From Epithemia pelagica (taxonomy: Eukaryota > Bacillariophyta > Bacillariophyceae > Surirellales > Surirellaceae): a DNA stretch of 64,000 bases. Shown here in pieces: positions 43,375 to 53,011 of the stretch (its first letter is position 1; each line of letters starts with the position of its first letter). The position numbers and the translations under genes were made by a program. The notes below the pieces were generated by a model. It did no database searches and had not been told where the DNA came from. It was given only the letters and a program-made list of their open reading frames with translations. The stretch spans positions 2,232,001 through 2,296,000 of the forward strand of contig OX337237.1 in assembly GCA_946965045.2 (NCBI GenBank). The letters run 5' to 3'.

Positions 43375-46182
43375 AGAACTCTCATACGCTGTGCGATAGA
43401 AGTTGTCCATCTCGGTCTTCTTGTTGTGTTTCGCTGGATCGTCGTGACAAAAGCTGCATTTTGTACCCTTCTTGCAAAATCCTTTTGAGAAGAGAATGTT
43501 GCAAAAAGGAACAGTCTTGCCGTCTTTCTCGATTAATGGCATGTTCTCCAAGATATGAGGAGGGAAGATCTTCGGATAGGACTTGTTCTTGGGTAAGCGC
43601 CAATTTGAGGGGGAAGCGAAAGTCGCAGCACTCTTGGGGAGTGAGGATTCCTGATTTTGCTTCTTGTTGGAACTGCTTGGGTCATCAGAGTTGGAAGATC
43701 GTTTCTTATTGCCTTGTTTTTGTTGTTGGGCATAAAATTTTGCTTGTAAGGCCGCAGGTAAGCCGCCTAAGGGAGCACCCAACTTGACATTGAAGATCAG
43801 CCAATTGACACGTTCTTCTAATTCATCGAAGGCAACGTCAGAGAGAGAAGAGGCTGAACTTAAAGATCCAACAAATTCTTGTATGGCTTCGTCGAGACCG
43901 AAAAGCATCTGACCGTAAAGGAATTCGTTGGCGGAACTCAACATTTTGGCCATGATTTTCGTACGATTGCCATGGAAAAAGTTCAAAAACTTGAGGATTT
44001 GATTGCATATCATGGAGGTGGGACCGCAAAGGCCTTTGGCGCAGGCCCAATACGAACGCAATTGTTTCTCAAACTCGTCTTCGGTACGTGGAAAGAACAG
44101 GTTGTGGTCCGAATAGAGTTGTTGCATATCTTTACTCTGTTTCATCTCGTTGAGATGACAGAGAGAGGCGTCGTGAATTTGTTGTCGTATATTCTTGTCT
44201 AACGTGTGTGAAGAGTCAATCCCTGGAATCGCGTACGGATCAAAAGAGAAAGGGCTGAAGCCTCCGGGAGAGGCTTCAGATCGCCAGCGCAAACCAAGGC
44301 GTTGGATCACCGTGCATTGGCCGAGAAGAATCGTGCACACGTTGTCCATGGGGTCGAAAACTTCTGCGACAAAAGACTCGAAAAAGGTTGCCGAGTTTTT
44401 CGATTTCCAAACTTTCTTCACAACATCTGGGAGATCGGTGGGAAGAGAGGTGAAAGATCTGTCAATAACTCCCAAGCGAAGTTGTTTTTGGGCTATCTGT
44501 GGCATATCTCGGAACATACTTTTTGATTCGGGTGAAGTAATGTCGTCTTCGTTCGAAATCTTCTTCTGGGAACCAACTTCACGGAGGCATTTCGAAATTA
44601 GAAACATCTCTGGGGAAACAAAATGCTCGATGCCTTCATCGTCAATCATACGAACACCATTGGTGGGACGAGGTGGGTCGTTTGAAGATGGAAAGGAACA
44701 ATCAACCTGGGGCGGAGAAGTTTCTTGAGGAGGGGTGGTTGTAGTTTCACTTGGATTGGGTGACGAGTCGGGGGACGGAATTATTTCGGGAAAGACTCGG
44801 TGGCGATGATCCAACAATGTTATGAATGCAGATTCGGTGTCCTTTGGGATGTTGGGAATGACGATGCGAGAAAGTTCAACTTGAGAGCGAGTGGTCATGA
44901 CCCAAAGAAAGCGAAACATGTGTTCAAGTGCAGAAAGAAAAGGAAAATCAATCTGCATGCCTTTGAGTTTCGTCTCCAGCGGCATATCGGGCGAGTGGGA
45001 CCACCAGTGCTTGAGGGTCAACTCATACAAGTTGGCAGCGATGTCTTCAAACGAAAAGGAAGAGTCAACTCGGGCTGGATTCATGTACTTGATCATCATT
45101 CCGGCAAAGGCAGGAGGAATGAGACAAAGGTTGGAGTAAGTGAATCGGTCTGATTCTTTGGCTTCAGAGGAGGGAACGGGGTTCATCTTCTTGAACTGAC
45201 TCCCATCGAAAAAGAAGCATGGGGTCGAATCTTTGCCTGGAGGCAAGTCAAGTTTTCCAACACATTCTTCGAGGATTGCCGAGAAGGATGGGACGTGCTT
45301 CAGGGTCTCTTCTTGGAGGAGAGATGAGATATCGTCGACGTCAATCTGGATGGGAGGCGCATCAAAGGAGGGACGATCAAGAGCGAAGAATTCGATCGAC
45401 GGGTTCACCAAAGTACCACAATCCACTGGACAACAAAGATTATGGAAAATCATGGGACGGCCGGAACGAGAGGATCCAAGAAAGGCCAACGAATTGGTCT
45501 TGATCTTAGCAGAGATCCAAACATGAAGTTCTTCAGGAGTCGATAGGCGGATGAAACTTGCTTGGAGCTGTGTCCAAAGGGAAAGGTCGCGAGCAAGAGA
45601 GATGTGAAAAGGAGTCACAAAGGAATCACACCAATCAACCGGGGCAATCGTTGCAACATTGTCTAATGCCTTGGGGAGAGTCTTGGCCGAAATCAGATGG
45701 AAGTCGTCAGCGAAGTAAAGTTCGAAACGACGAGCGACTTCAATATCGGACTTGGACAGAATGGAAGAAGGAGAGGAGCGATTCGAAGCGGTAGCTGTCG
45801 AAGGACTCTTGTCTCCTCCACCGCCAACAAGAGAAGAGAGAACGCCATCATTCGATTTGGCTGTACCACCCGTGGGGGAAGGAGGAGGCGGAGGAGGCGT
45901 ATCGTCAGAGACAGAGATCTTGGACTTGATCTGGTCGATCTTCTTCTTCTTGGCTTGGGAAGCGGCAACGAGAATCTCCTGGAGTTCAGAGTCCGAGAGG
46001 GCACTGTAATCCACATCCTCAAACAATCCACCATCAGACTTCGAGGCAAAGGCGGAGGGTTTCTGGTCCTGCGAATCATCGGGCTGAGAAACGACGGGCG
46101 GCGAACCTCCAGAGGCGGCAGACGAAAGGGGGATCGTCGGCGACTCCGTGTCGAAGAAAGGAACAGAATCCTTAAAGGTCAT
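43372..46182 (-). CDS. Gag-like protein with CCCH zinc finger
   Basis: 936 aa from ATG 46182. N-terminal 150 residues are disordered and Ser/Pro-rich with an acidic patch (YSALSDSELQEILVAASQ). A long folded, mostly helical region follows, with an aromatic/Leu-rich capsid-like segment (LEHMFRFLWVMTTRSQVELS) and helices to about residue 790. Next comes a basic Lys/Ser/Asn linker, and a C-terminal finger with exact spacing C-x8-C-x5-C-x3-H (CNILFSKGFCKKGTKCSFCH) near residue 895. That is the CCCH class of RNA-binding fingers, not the CCHC knuckle of most Gags. It presumably packages the element's RNA. It stops at TGA in frame with the downstream pol region. Confidence 0.7.
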   Translation of the reverse strand: MTFKDSVPFFDTESPTIPLSSAASGGSPPVVSQPDDSQDQKPSAFASKSDGGLFEDVDYSALSDSELQEILVAASQAKKKKIDQIKSKISVSDDTPPPPPPSPTGGTAKSNDGVLSSLVGGGGDKSPSTATASNRSSPSSILSKSDIEVARRFELYFADDFHLISAKTLPKALDNVATIAPVDWCDSFVTPFHISLARDLSLWTQLQASFIRLSTPEELHVWISAKIKTNSLAFLGSSRSGRPMIFHNLCCPVDCGTLVNPSIEFFALDRPSFDAPPIQIDVDDISSLLQEETLKHVPSFSAILEECVGKLDLPPGKDSTPCFFFDGSQFKKMNPVPSSEAKESDRFTYSNLCLIPPAFAGMMIKYMNPARVDSSFSFEDIAANLYELTLKHWWSHSPDMPLETKLKGMQIDFPFLSALEHMFRFLWVMTTRSQVELSRIVIPNIPKDTESAFITLLDHRHRVFPEIIPSPDSSPNPSETTTTPPQETSPPQVDCSFPSSNDPPRPTNGVRMIDDEGIEHFVSPEMFLISKCLREVGSQKKISNEDDITSPESKSMFRDMPQIAQKQLRLGVIDRSFTSLPTDLPDVVKKVWKSKNSATFFESFVAEVFDPMDNVCTILLGQCTVIQRLGLRWRSEASPGGFSPFSFDPYAIPGIDSSHTLDKNIRQQIHDASLCHLNEMKQSKDMQQLYSDHNLFFPRTEDEFEKQLRSYWACAKGLCGPTSMICNQILKFLNFFHGNRTKIMAKMLSSANEFLYGQMLFGLDEAIQEFVGSLSSASSLSDVAFDELEERVNWLIFNVKLGAPLGGLPAALQAKFYAQQQKQGNKKRSSNSDDPSSSNKKQNQESSLPKSAATFASPSNWRLPKNKSYPKIFPPHILENMPLIEKDGKTVPFCNILFSKGFCKKGTKCSFCHDDPAKHNKKTEMDNFYRTAYESS

Positions 46183-46455
46183 GATGAAAAGGCAAAGGTA
46201 GAGGCTGAAAGCAAAGTAAACTAGCTAAGATCGTTGCGATCGTCTTGAACTCGTCTTTAGGCCTGCAAGAATGCTGGAATCCAGAAGAGTGAGCTCTTCT
46301 CAAAACATCGGCACCTTTGCATTCGGTCATTCGAATCGTAGAGTCCGAGGGATCAAAATCGGATGCTCGCCTCGCGACGAGGCGGTGCAGTCGCACCTCG
46401 AATGTCAGTCGCCGAAGTCTGTCCAGCATCGGCCACGTCACTCCACATCAGTACA
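46183..46455. other. Element 1 leader and Copia left flank
   Basis: 273 bp between the Gag ATG and the Copia target site. GC-rich with short inverted stretches (CTCGCGACGAG, GGTGCAGTCGCACC). It must contain the 5' end of element 1 and possibly the original upstream sequence of duplication copy 2. No boundary can be fixed from this window. Confidence 0.4.
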
Positions 46456-46459
46456 GACA

Positions 46460-46622
46460 TGCTAAAAGTTCGCTTATCAGAAAAATTATACACTCGTTAT
46501 ATGAAATCTACCCTGATCCACAGGTGGGAGTCTTACACAGCTCCTACCAAAAGCGGCCACATAGCCGGGGTAGTTTCGACACATTTGTCATGCATTGCCA
46601 AATATCGGCCACAATTTCAACA
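46460..46622 (-). repeat. Copia 3' LTR
   Basis: 163 bp, starts TGCTAAAAG and ends TTTCAACA on the plus strand. Preceded by GACA. Differs from 53012-53174 at about five bases. Confidence 0.93.
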
Positions 46623-46763
46623 CTCCTCTCAAATCAACCTTGCCGTTGCAATGTTGAGTTGTATCCGCATTGTGGTCTTGTTCATTCCTAGGTGGTTCAC
46701 TCCATGGCTACATCCACCTCCATCCAACCAAGTGGTTCCGTTCATCCGTACTCCACTTATCAA

Positions 46764-49700
46764 TCATTCTGTACCAAAGATGTGATGGAGCAAATTTCGA
46801 ACGAAGCCTCGTCTCTTCTCCCCATTTGGTAAAACCTTCGTCAATAGGTCGGCTTCATTGTCATGAGTATTGATGTAGGTCGTTCTCCATTCATCCCTTG
46901 CCACTCCTTCTCGTACAAAATGATATGCAATGGACTGACTCTTCTTCTTCAGAGCTGAGTCCGGTATTGTTGTGTTCGCCAACACTGACTGATTGTCACC
47001 ATAGATGAGGCTTGGACCGTCGCACGGTATTCCAAGCATTCTCAACTTGTATCGTAGTCCTCGTAGATACTCGCAGCATTGTTTCATCGCTATAAACTCT
47101 GATCCAAAAGATGAGGACTCGATAGACATTTGTTTCTTGCTCCACCAATATACCAGTGCCGAATTTAGATAAACTAGGAACCCTGTTCGAGATCGTCTAG
47201 AAACGGTGTCAGAGGCATGATCAGCATCAACCTTGGCACGGACGACGAATCCCATTCCTCGTGGCTCTGGCATATTGGGAGGGAGCTCTTCCTTGCCATC
47301 GATATGGCCAAACTCTGAAGCCGTCCAATCCTTTTGCTCGAAATCGGCTTCATTCACAATGGGGTCGCTTGGATCGTACACGAGCTCCGCATTGTGGAAC
47401 TTCTTGAGGTATGCAAATACCTGCAAGACTTGTTGCATGTGTCCTTCCCTCGGTAGAGCAAGATGGGAGGACAAGACAGATACCTCCAGGCAAATGTCAA
47501 CCCTACCCAATTCCACGATCCACCTCAGGACACCGATGAGGGACTGGTAGTAGGAGGCATCCGATGGCGTTAACTCCGGGGAGACATCGAGTTCTGCCCG
47601 ATAACTTGTTTTCATCGGTGTATCTGCCTTGCTTGGCAGCGTCCATTTCTTATTTTCCCCTTTTACCAGGTGGTCCTCCACATTCCTTACAGCGGCTTGC
47701 ACATACTGTGAAGAGCTGAAGGCCCATGCCTCTACTCCATTCTCAAGCACGACCTTGCGTACTTTTCCACCAAGGTATATACTCGGAGGACCAACCGACT
47801 CCTCTTTCAACTCAAAATATCTACCAATCTCCTCACGTAGTATTTTCTCAGCCCTCTCGCCAATCGCCAGGGCATCGTCAACGTAGAGTAGAACATACTC
47901 GTAGTAGGGTGTGCCGTCGGACTTCTCCGCTGGTCGCATCCACACATCCGGATCCGCCGGACAGGATTGAAAACCAAGATGGCTCATGCAAGATCTCAGA
48001 TGATTTCTAAAGTCCTTGCCAGCGGTTTTCCCTCCATAGAGTGCCCGATGCACAAGCGCAACCTTGCCCACGTTTTCTATCCCAAACTCAGGGCCACATA
48101 TAATGTAGTCCCTCCTTGACGATGGCGCCTGCAGATAAGCATTTCGAATGTCTGCGGCGAATACATCCAGTCCGTTTAAGGCGGCGTACGTGAACGCTAT
48201 CCGCACGCTCTCTCTGGATACTACACCGGCGAAGGTCGACCCCTCAGGGTCCGGTGTCTTGTGTCCATCAAGGACCCACCTGGCCTTCCTCGTGAAATCC
48301 ATCTTCACGTCCCAGACCAGGTGTCCGGTTACCAGATGCCAACCATTTGGCGCCTTCTCTCCTGCGTCCAAGATCTCAAAGGCAATTCCGACATTATACA
48401 TCTCTTTTGCCAGAGCCTTCATCCAGAAATCATTTCCGTTCTTCTTGTCGAGTTCCTTCGCATGCTCAACACTTGTGGGTATTTCTATCCCATACTTGTG
48501 CCTTATCTGTCGGGCACGTGTCTTCAACGCCGATATGATGGCATCCCTCCTCCTTAGTGTCGACTTGGCCCACCAAAGAAAGGCTGGCTCATCATCCAAT
48601 CCGCGTGCCACCGCAAACTCGGCCGTTTCAACGGGGTATGACTCCTTCATGTCTGCCAATCGTTGCCAAGATTCGGATTCATCCTTCCACTTGACTAGCA
48701 GCCACCATCCTCTGGTGGTCTTTCTCATTCTCCGTCTGCCGCGTCTGTCGTAGACGTATTTGTCATGTTTCGGGACGGCCAGGGCTTCATCCTTCCTCCA
48801 GTCGACTATTCCTTCCATCAGTCGCAAATGGTTTCCATCGGTGTCGACCTCGGCCAACATGCCCTCAGCAATGACGTTGGCAGCATATTCCCTTACTTGT
48901 CCATCCATGAACTCAACCTCGTATAGAATGGAATTGCTGTATGGATCGTCGTGATACTTGCCAGTTGTTTTCCCATCAGCACCAAGGGCTCTCCTCTTAA
49001 CCACTCCCTTACTGATGTCGTCGCCAATTTGCATTTGGACTTCGGCGTTGATCATTCGGTCATAGGCAGGACATTGGTTCAGGAGCTTGCCCGTGCTGTT
49101 GACGGTGTCTTCTATGTCCGGAGTTGTAAATTGAGGTTGTTCATCGTCCTCATACGGATCATAAAATTTGTCGTCGTCGTTGGAAGGAGGTGGTTGTATG
49201 GAGGTGCCATGCCTCCTCTCGATCAAAGCTGTGAAAGCTTCACGCTTGGATCGTTCGCTGGCACTGTGCAACTCGGCAGTGTGTAGGGGTCGGACAGACC
49301 GACGTGGGACAACGTTGCCATTTGCTTTGAGCACCCACTGTGCCATGGCGTTGCCCTCCCCTCGGGCAGGTCCCAAAACCCTCCCCAAGACTTCCTGGTT
49401 GTGGGGAAATTTGGCTGTGTGTTCTCGGAAATAACACCATTCATACCACGCAAATTGCCCAATGCTAGAAATGTCTCCATCGACGCCCAAGGTTGCAGTG
49501 TGTGGGTTCGTCCCACGGACTGTGATGTAGTCACGAGCAGTGAGGTTATAAATCCTCACTCTCCTCTCCAGACAAAAATCCCAAAACACAAGGGGTGAAT
49601 TGGTTTCTCGCATATCCTTGCGAACGGCCTCTTTGGTCAGCTTGATATACAGCTCGGCCTTGTTCGCCCACGGTGTCCCTTCCTCGAGAGCACGGAGAGT

Positions 49701-51341
49701 GGTTCCTATGTCGTTGAGGAACACTCGCATGTCAGCACTTATCTGTTCTTTTGACATATCACACACAATAGCATCTGGCGCCCCAATTTCCTTGGCAAAC
49801 ATCTTAACTGCCATGAGCACCTCGGATTTACGTTTCATTGGTACCACATGCATGAAACCTTTGTCAGTGACGAATAGCTGACAGCACGTGTTACCTCTCG
49901 AGGACTTGCCCCCTTTCTTGGTAGCAAAGAAGGTGTCCATATAAAAATATTCCTCGATACGGCGATATCGCAACATCCGATCGTTGGTCCCATAATTTTG
50001 AGACAAGGTTGGGTTGGTCGGTCGTTGACCATGCTGGGTCGTAATTTCGATCGTCCTTTTGGCATCATCATGGCTGATACGCCAGACCTTGGACAAGTGT
50101 TCAGCATCGATGCCACGCGACTTTCCAGCTTGCACCCCAGAAACAAAGAATTGATCCCAATCCATTTCGTCAATTTGTTCCAGGTCGATGTCCTCTTCCT
50201 CCTCACTATCTTTATGGATATCTGCATCGCTGTCGTCGTCGTCGACCGTCTCCACAAGATATTCGGAGGCCTCTGCCACCGTTGTCGCACCAATGGTCAT
50301 GGCCTCATGTCCATGCACCATCCTTTCCTCCATTCTGAGAGCCATGAGTGACTCCACAAGGACTGACGACACATTAGACAGATGGAGACTCACGTCATCA
50401 CATGGTTCAATCTTGGCATCTCCTCTCTTCTCTTCCATGTGGTATTGCCAATGGTGGTTTCGGGCACATCCCTTATCCACTATAAAGGCTTCCATTGATG
50501 ACACTCGATAAGCTTTATCATTTTCTCCGTCTGGTAGGTCCTCGATCATAACCCTTACTTGGTCTTTCTTTTCCTTGATATTTCCTTCCCAGTCCATGAT
50601 GCTAGCCTCGTTTTGCTCATATGCGTCTGAGTGAGGGTTCCATTGGTTCGGTGTTAGGACATATACATCATGTCCGGCCAGCAGATCGTCCTCAGTTGGC
50701 ATATTGGTTGAGAAATAAGAGAAGACTCCCCATAGATTTAGAGGGATCTTGAATCCAGTCGTTGGAAAGATTATTGCATGGTCGTCCGTCGTTGGGTCGT
50801 CCGTGTGGATCTTGGCTCGTTCGTTGACCTTGATCCCAGCTTCTCGCAACACGAACGGAGGGATGAGATTGTTGGCCATTGCCACCACCCGAATAGCATT
50901 CAGAATGACTAACAAGAAGGTCTTCCCACTGTAGGGACAATCGTAGCGTACAATTGCATCAACCAATTCCGCCTCCATAGACTTGTATTGCGGAGTGAAC
51001 GGACTGACGTCGACCTTTTTTCCAGAGTTGTTTATTACATACGCATGCCGTCCGACGACGGGCATGTTTGCATGGCTGTCCAGTTCGGTGCGGTGACCAC
51101 CAACATGATCTTCCATGTCGGTCATTTCTTCATCATTGCTTGCCGTTGCAGCCGCCACTGCAGCGAAATAACGATTAGGAATTTGAAATTTAGACTTGCA
51201 CATGCATTCGCATTTGCCTGGGTCCCCAAATTTAGACTTGCACATGCATTCGCATTTGCCTGGGTCCCACTGTTTGACATCCGGCTGCAATACCTCACCT
51301 CCTCTCAATGATGAGGAAATGATAGGTATGGCCGGACCCCG
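46764..51341 (-). CDS. Copia pol polyprotein (PR-IN-RT-RH)
   Basis: About 1525 codons in the Gag frame directly after TGA 51342-51344. No ATG precedes the first conserved part, so expression needs readthrough. Order: two copies of DPGKCECMCKSKF, protease (ELDSHANMPVVG, the counterpart of LDSGA), a long acidic insert (DSEEEEDIDLEQIDEMDWDQ), an integrase core (MDTFFAT, VCDMSKEQ, EEGTPWANKAELY), a chromodomain-like or basic C-terminal part, RT (FAADIRNAYLQAP near 48160; YVLLYVDDALAIG near 47880) and RNase H (VDADHASD, SSFGSEFIAMKQ, IYGDNQSVL, ending THDNEADLLTK). This is typical of diatom CoDi elements. The RT and RNase H catalytic residues are present, so the copy may be intact. Confidence 0.92.
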   Translation of the reverse strand, partial: RGPAIPIISSSLRGGEVLQPDVKQWDPGKCECMCKSKFGDPGKCECMCKSKFQIPNRYFAAVAAATASNDEEMTDMEDHVGGHRTELDSHANMPVVGRHAYVINNSGKKVDVSPFTPQYKSMEAELVDAIVRYDCPYSGKTFLLVILNAIRVVAMANNLIPPFVLREAGIKVNERAKIHTDDPTTDDHAIIFPTTGFKIPLNLWGVFSYFSTNMPTEDDLLAGHDVYVLTPNQWNPHSDAYEQNEASIMDWEGNIKEKKDQVRVMIEDLPDGENDKAYRVSSMEAFIVDKGCARNHHWQYHMEEKRGDAKIEPCDDVSLHLSNVSSVLVESLMALRMEERMVHGHEAMTIGATTVAEASEYLVETVDDDDSDADIHKDSEEEEDIDLEQIDEMDWDQFFVSGVQAGKSRGIDAEHLSKVWRISHDDAKRTIEITTQHGQRPTNPTLSQNYGTNDRMLRYRRIEEYFYMDTFFATKKGGKSSRGNTCCQLFVTDKGFMHVVPMKRKSEVLMAVKMFAKEIGAPDAIVCDMSKEQISADMRVFLNDIGTTLRALEEGTPWANKAELYIKLTKEAVRKDMRETNSPLVFWDFCLERRVRIYNLTARDYITVRGTNPHTATLGVDGDISSIGQFAWYEWCYFREHTAKFPHNQEVLGRVLGPARGEGNAMAQWVLKANGNVVPRRSVRPLHTAELHSASERSKREAFTALIERRHGTSIQPPPSNDDDKFYDPYEDDEQPQFTTPDIEDTVNSTGKLLNQCPAYDRMINAEVQMQIGDDISKGVVKRRALGADGKTTGKYHDDPYSNSILYEVEFMDGQVREYAANVIAEGMLAEVDTDGNHLRLMEGIVDWRKDEALAVPKHDKYVYDRRGRRRMRKTTRGWWLLVKWKDESESWQRLADMKESYPVETAEFAVARGLDDEPAFLWWAKSTLRRRDAIISALKTRARQIRHKYGIEIPTSVEHAKELDKKNGNDFWMKALAKEMYNVGIAFEILDAGEKAPNGWHLVTGHLVWDVKMDFTRKARWVLDGHKTPDPEGSTFAGVVSRESVRIAFTYAALNGLDVFAADIRNAYLQAPSSRRDYIICGPEFGIENVGKVALVHRALYGGKTAGKDFRNHLRSCMSHLGFQSCPADPDVWMRPAEKSDGTPYYEYVLLYVDDALAIGERAEKILREEIGRYFELKEESVGPPSIYLGGKVRKVVLENGVEAWAFSSSQYVQAAVRNVEDHLVKGENKKWTLPSKADTPMKTSYRAELDVSPELTPSDASYYQSLIGVLRWIVELGRVDICLEVSVLSSHLALPREGHMQQVLQVFAYLKKFHNAELVYDPSDPIVNEADFEQKDWTASEFGHIDGKEELPPNMPEPRGMGFVVRAKVDADHASDTVSRRSRTGFLVYLNSALVYWWSKKQMSIESSSFGSEFIAMKQCCEYLRGLRYKLRMLGIPCDGPSLIYGDNQSVLANTTIPDSALKKKSQSIAYHFVREGVARDEWRTTYINTHDNEADLLTKVLPNGEKRRGFVRNLLHHIFGTE
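51186..51269 (-). repeat. 42-bp tandem duplication encoding a Cys-rich 14-mer
   Basis: Units 51186-51227 and 51228-51269 match at 41 of 42 bases. They encode DPGKCECMCKSKF twice in a row, just after the readthrough site and before the protease. Confidence 0.95.
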
Positions 51342-51344
51342 TCA
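51280..51344 (-). promoter_or_regulatory. Putative stop-codon readthrough signal (Copia gag/pol)
   Basis: The Gag stop reads UGA CGG, the exact type II readthrough hexamer. Five nt later a composite hairpin starts: UCCGGC (51336-51331) with GCCGGA (51285-51280), then AUACCU (51329-51324) with AGGUAU (51295-51290), then UCCUC (51317-51313) with GAGGA (51304-51300) around an 8-nt loop. Pol follows in the same frame without an ATG. Known biology: UGA-CGG plus a 3' hairpin raises readthrough in tobraviruses and some cellular genes. Application to this element is inference. Confidence 0.65.
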
Positions 51345-52964
51345 GGCTTGCTTCGCCTGTTTAAGGATCGCCTGGAGGGTGGTAGATTTCTTAGGTGGTT
51401 GTGGATTGGCGGTAGAGGGTGGCGGAGGGAGAGCCAACTGTGATTGCATGGTGGCTTGAACGATAGAGGCAATTTGAGCCTGCAAATCATTGGCCTGTTC
51501 CTCCTCCTCTGCCTTTTGAGCAAACTTCTTGAGCTCGTTTGCCACTACAGATGCCAATTGGCGTTTAGCCCACTTGGCTTTGCCATTCTTCCCACTATTG
51601 GGTTTTCCGTCGCCATTCTTCTTCTTCGGCTTTGACTCGCGCCAGAGTCGAAGTTCATCCTTTTGGGCATTGGTGAGTTTGTCGTACTCAGCAGGGGTGT
51701 GGTACCGAAGATGCACACCTGTTTTCCCAATGCTTGTTTTCTTTGGTTGTGTAGTGGTTGAGCCTACCTCGGCCGTCGTCGGTGCTTGTTCATCATCTGC
51801 CTCGACGGACGAAATCTGAGCTGCACTTCGTTTATTGTTACTCGCTGCGGCCCTCTTCTTGGCCACCGGATCATATGGTAGCAGATGGGCAGCGGCAGAT
51901 TCAAAATTGTTTCGCATGCCATTAGGGTCATTGTCCGTTCGGACACTTGCCATGGCTGCTTGGAGTCCGGCATCAGAACATTGGATGCCTTCCAATAGAT
52001 AGCCAACACGTGTGTGCTCGTTGGGCAGCTGGTAAGATACGTGTTCAGCACATTGCTGCATAGAAACATAAGCATTTCGATGCTGTGCGATGAAACCCTC
52101 GAGTGGAAAACTGCTTTGTCCTTTCCATACACGTTGGTGGAGGAGATCGTCTTGTCGTTTGATCTCTGCCTCCCACTTATCCTGACCAGCATACTGACTT
52201 GTAAGTGCCATCCAGGCACCTCGACCATCTTTTCCTCGCTGATAGGGCTTGATGGATGCCGCATACGTCGTCCCTCTAGTTGCTTCCTCGAGGTGGTAGT
52301 ATACTGCCGCATTATCTTCACGGTACAATTCATGGTCATGGGATGCACGCGCCACAAGTTCAACTTCAATTGAGCCATACTCCGTCGAATGGGGCTTATT
52401 GGCTGCTTGTGCTGGCGGTACAACTGGAACATCCACCTCTTGTCTGGTGACATAAGCTAGAGGGATTGTTCTCACTCCAATCACACGATTGAGATAATCT
52501 TGAAAGGCTTCGGTCCATTTCATGATTGGCAGCGCCTTGCTGATCTTGGGAGTCTCGGGTTCATCCCCTTCCTTCCGTGACTTCAATGCCTTCCACTGTG
52601 ACTCAAAATTCTTCATGACCTGGGTCCAACGCATGTTGTTTGCTGTCATGTCACGCCCAACAGTATTGTAGTACCTGACCAGTTCGCATGCCACAGATAG
52701 GCGATGCTGGGATTTGGCACCAAAAACAAAGGATGGTGTAGGGATTGTTGCTCCAGCGGCCGCACCAGGGGTTGGGTCTGGAATCCTTCCTCCCGGTTTC
52801 CTGAGATTGTCCGCTACTTGCTGGAGCGTATCCTTATCGAAGTCGGCTAGGTCGGAAAGTGTCGTGATTCCCTCAACTTGAAGTTGAGTTACAGTAGCCT
52901 GTGGGATGCCCATTTGGTCGGCATCGCGAAAGAAAGATGTCGTTTGGGCAGCAGTTAGTACCAT
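51342..52964 (-). CDS. Copia Gag
   Basis: 540 aa from ATG 52964 (context ACCATGG), the first Met after the 5' LTR; the frame extends into the LTR without relevance. N-terminal helical repeat-like module (DQMGIPQATVTQLQVEGI then TTLSDLADFDKDTLQQVADNL), then a helical Gag body (MKWTEAFQDYLNRVIGVRTI, AWMALTSQYAGQDKWEAEIK, FIAQHRNAYVSM). A basic nucleic-acid-binding stretch (KPKKKNGDGKPNSGKNGKAK) and a Gln/Ala-rich coiled tail end in KQAKQA. There is no CCHC knuckle. Stop is TGA followed by CGG; pol continues in frame. Confidence 0.88.
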   Translation of the reverse strand: MVLTAAQTTSFFRDADQMGIPQATVTQLQVEGITTLSDLADFDKDTLQQVADNLRKPGGRIPDPTPGAAAGATIPTPSFVFGAKSQHRLSVACELVRYYNTVGRDMTANNMRWTQVMKNFESQWKALKSRKEGDEPETPKISKALPIMKWTEAFQDYLNRVIGVRTIPLAYVTRQEVDVPVVPPAQAANKPHSTEYGSIEVELVARASHDHELYREDNAAVYYHLEEATRGTTYAASIKPYQRGKDGRGAWMALTSQYAGQDKWEAEIKRQDDLLHQRVWKGQSSFPLEGFIAQHRNAYVSMQQCAEHVSYQLPNEHTRVGYLLEGIQCSDAGLQAAMASVRTDNDPNGMRNNFESAAAHLLPYDPVAKKRAAASNNKRSAAQISSVEADDEQAPTTAEVGSTTTQPKKTSIGKTGVHLRYHTPAEYDKLTNAQKDELRLWRESKPKKKNGDGKPNSGKNGKAKWAKRQLASVVANELKKFAQKAEEEEQANDLQAQIASIVQATMQSQLALPPPPSTANPQPPKKSTTLQAILKQAKQA

Positions 52965-53011
52965 GGTGATGTAGTTCACTCGAAAAATCGGAACGAATGG
53001 GTCTGATAAAC

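Larger units (their letters stand above)
41247..46182 (-). mobile_element. Truncated retroelement with DIRS/Ngaro-like RT
   Basis: Minus-strand order: Gag with a CCCH finger (46182-43372), an in-frame TGA, a Pro/Ser-rich linker (43371-42724), an in-frame TAA, then reverse transcriptase (42720-41247). All three parts share one reading frame. The 3' end (RNase H, recombinase or integrase and terminus) is lost at the junction with host sequence at 41246. The 5' end lies somewhere in 46183-46455; I see no LTR. The RT thumb (QRVLGWTIDTRRLLLRLPYE) resembles DIRS/Ngaro-class RTs more than Copia, but class is uncertain without the 3' domains. Confidence 0.75.

Noticed and set aside
46449-46459. 7-bp Copia target duplication ACAGACA
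   Set aside because: It would require the LTR to end three bases earlier than the point where the two LTRs stop matching; GACA with TG...CA ends fits better.
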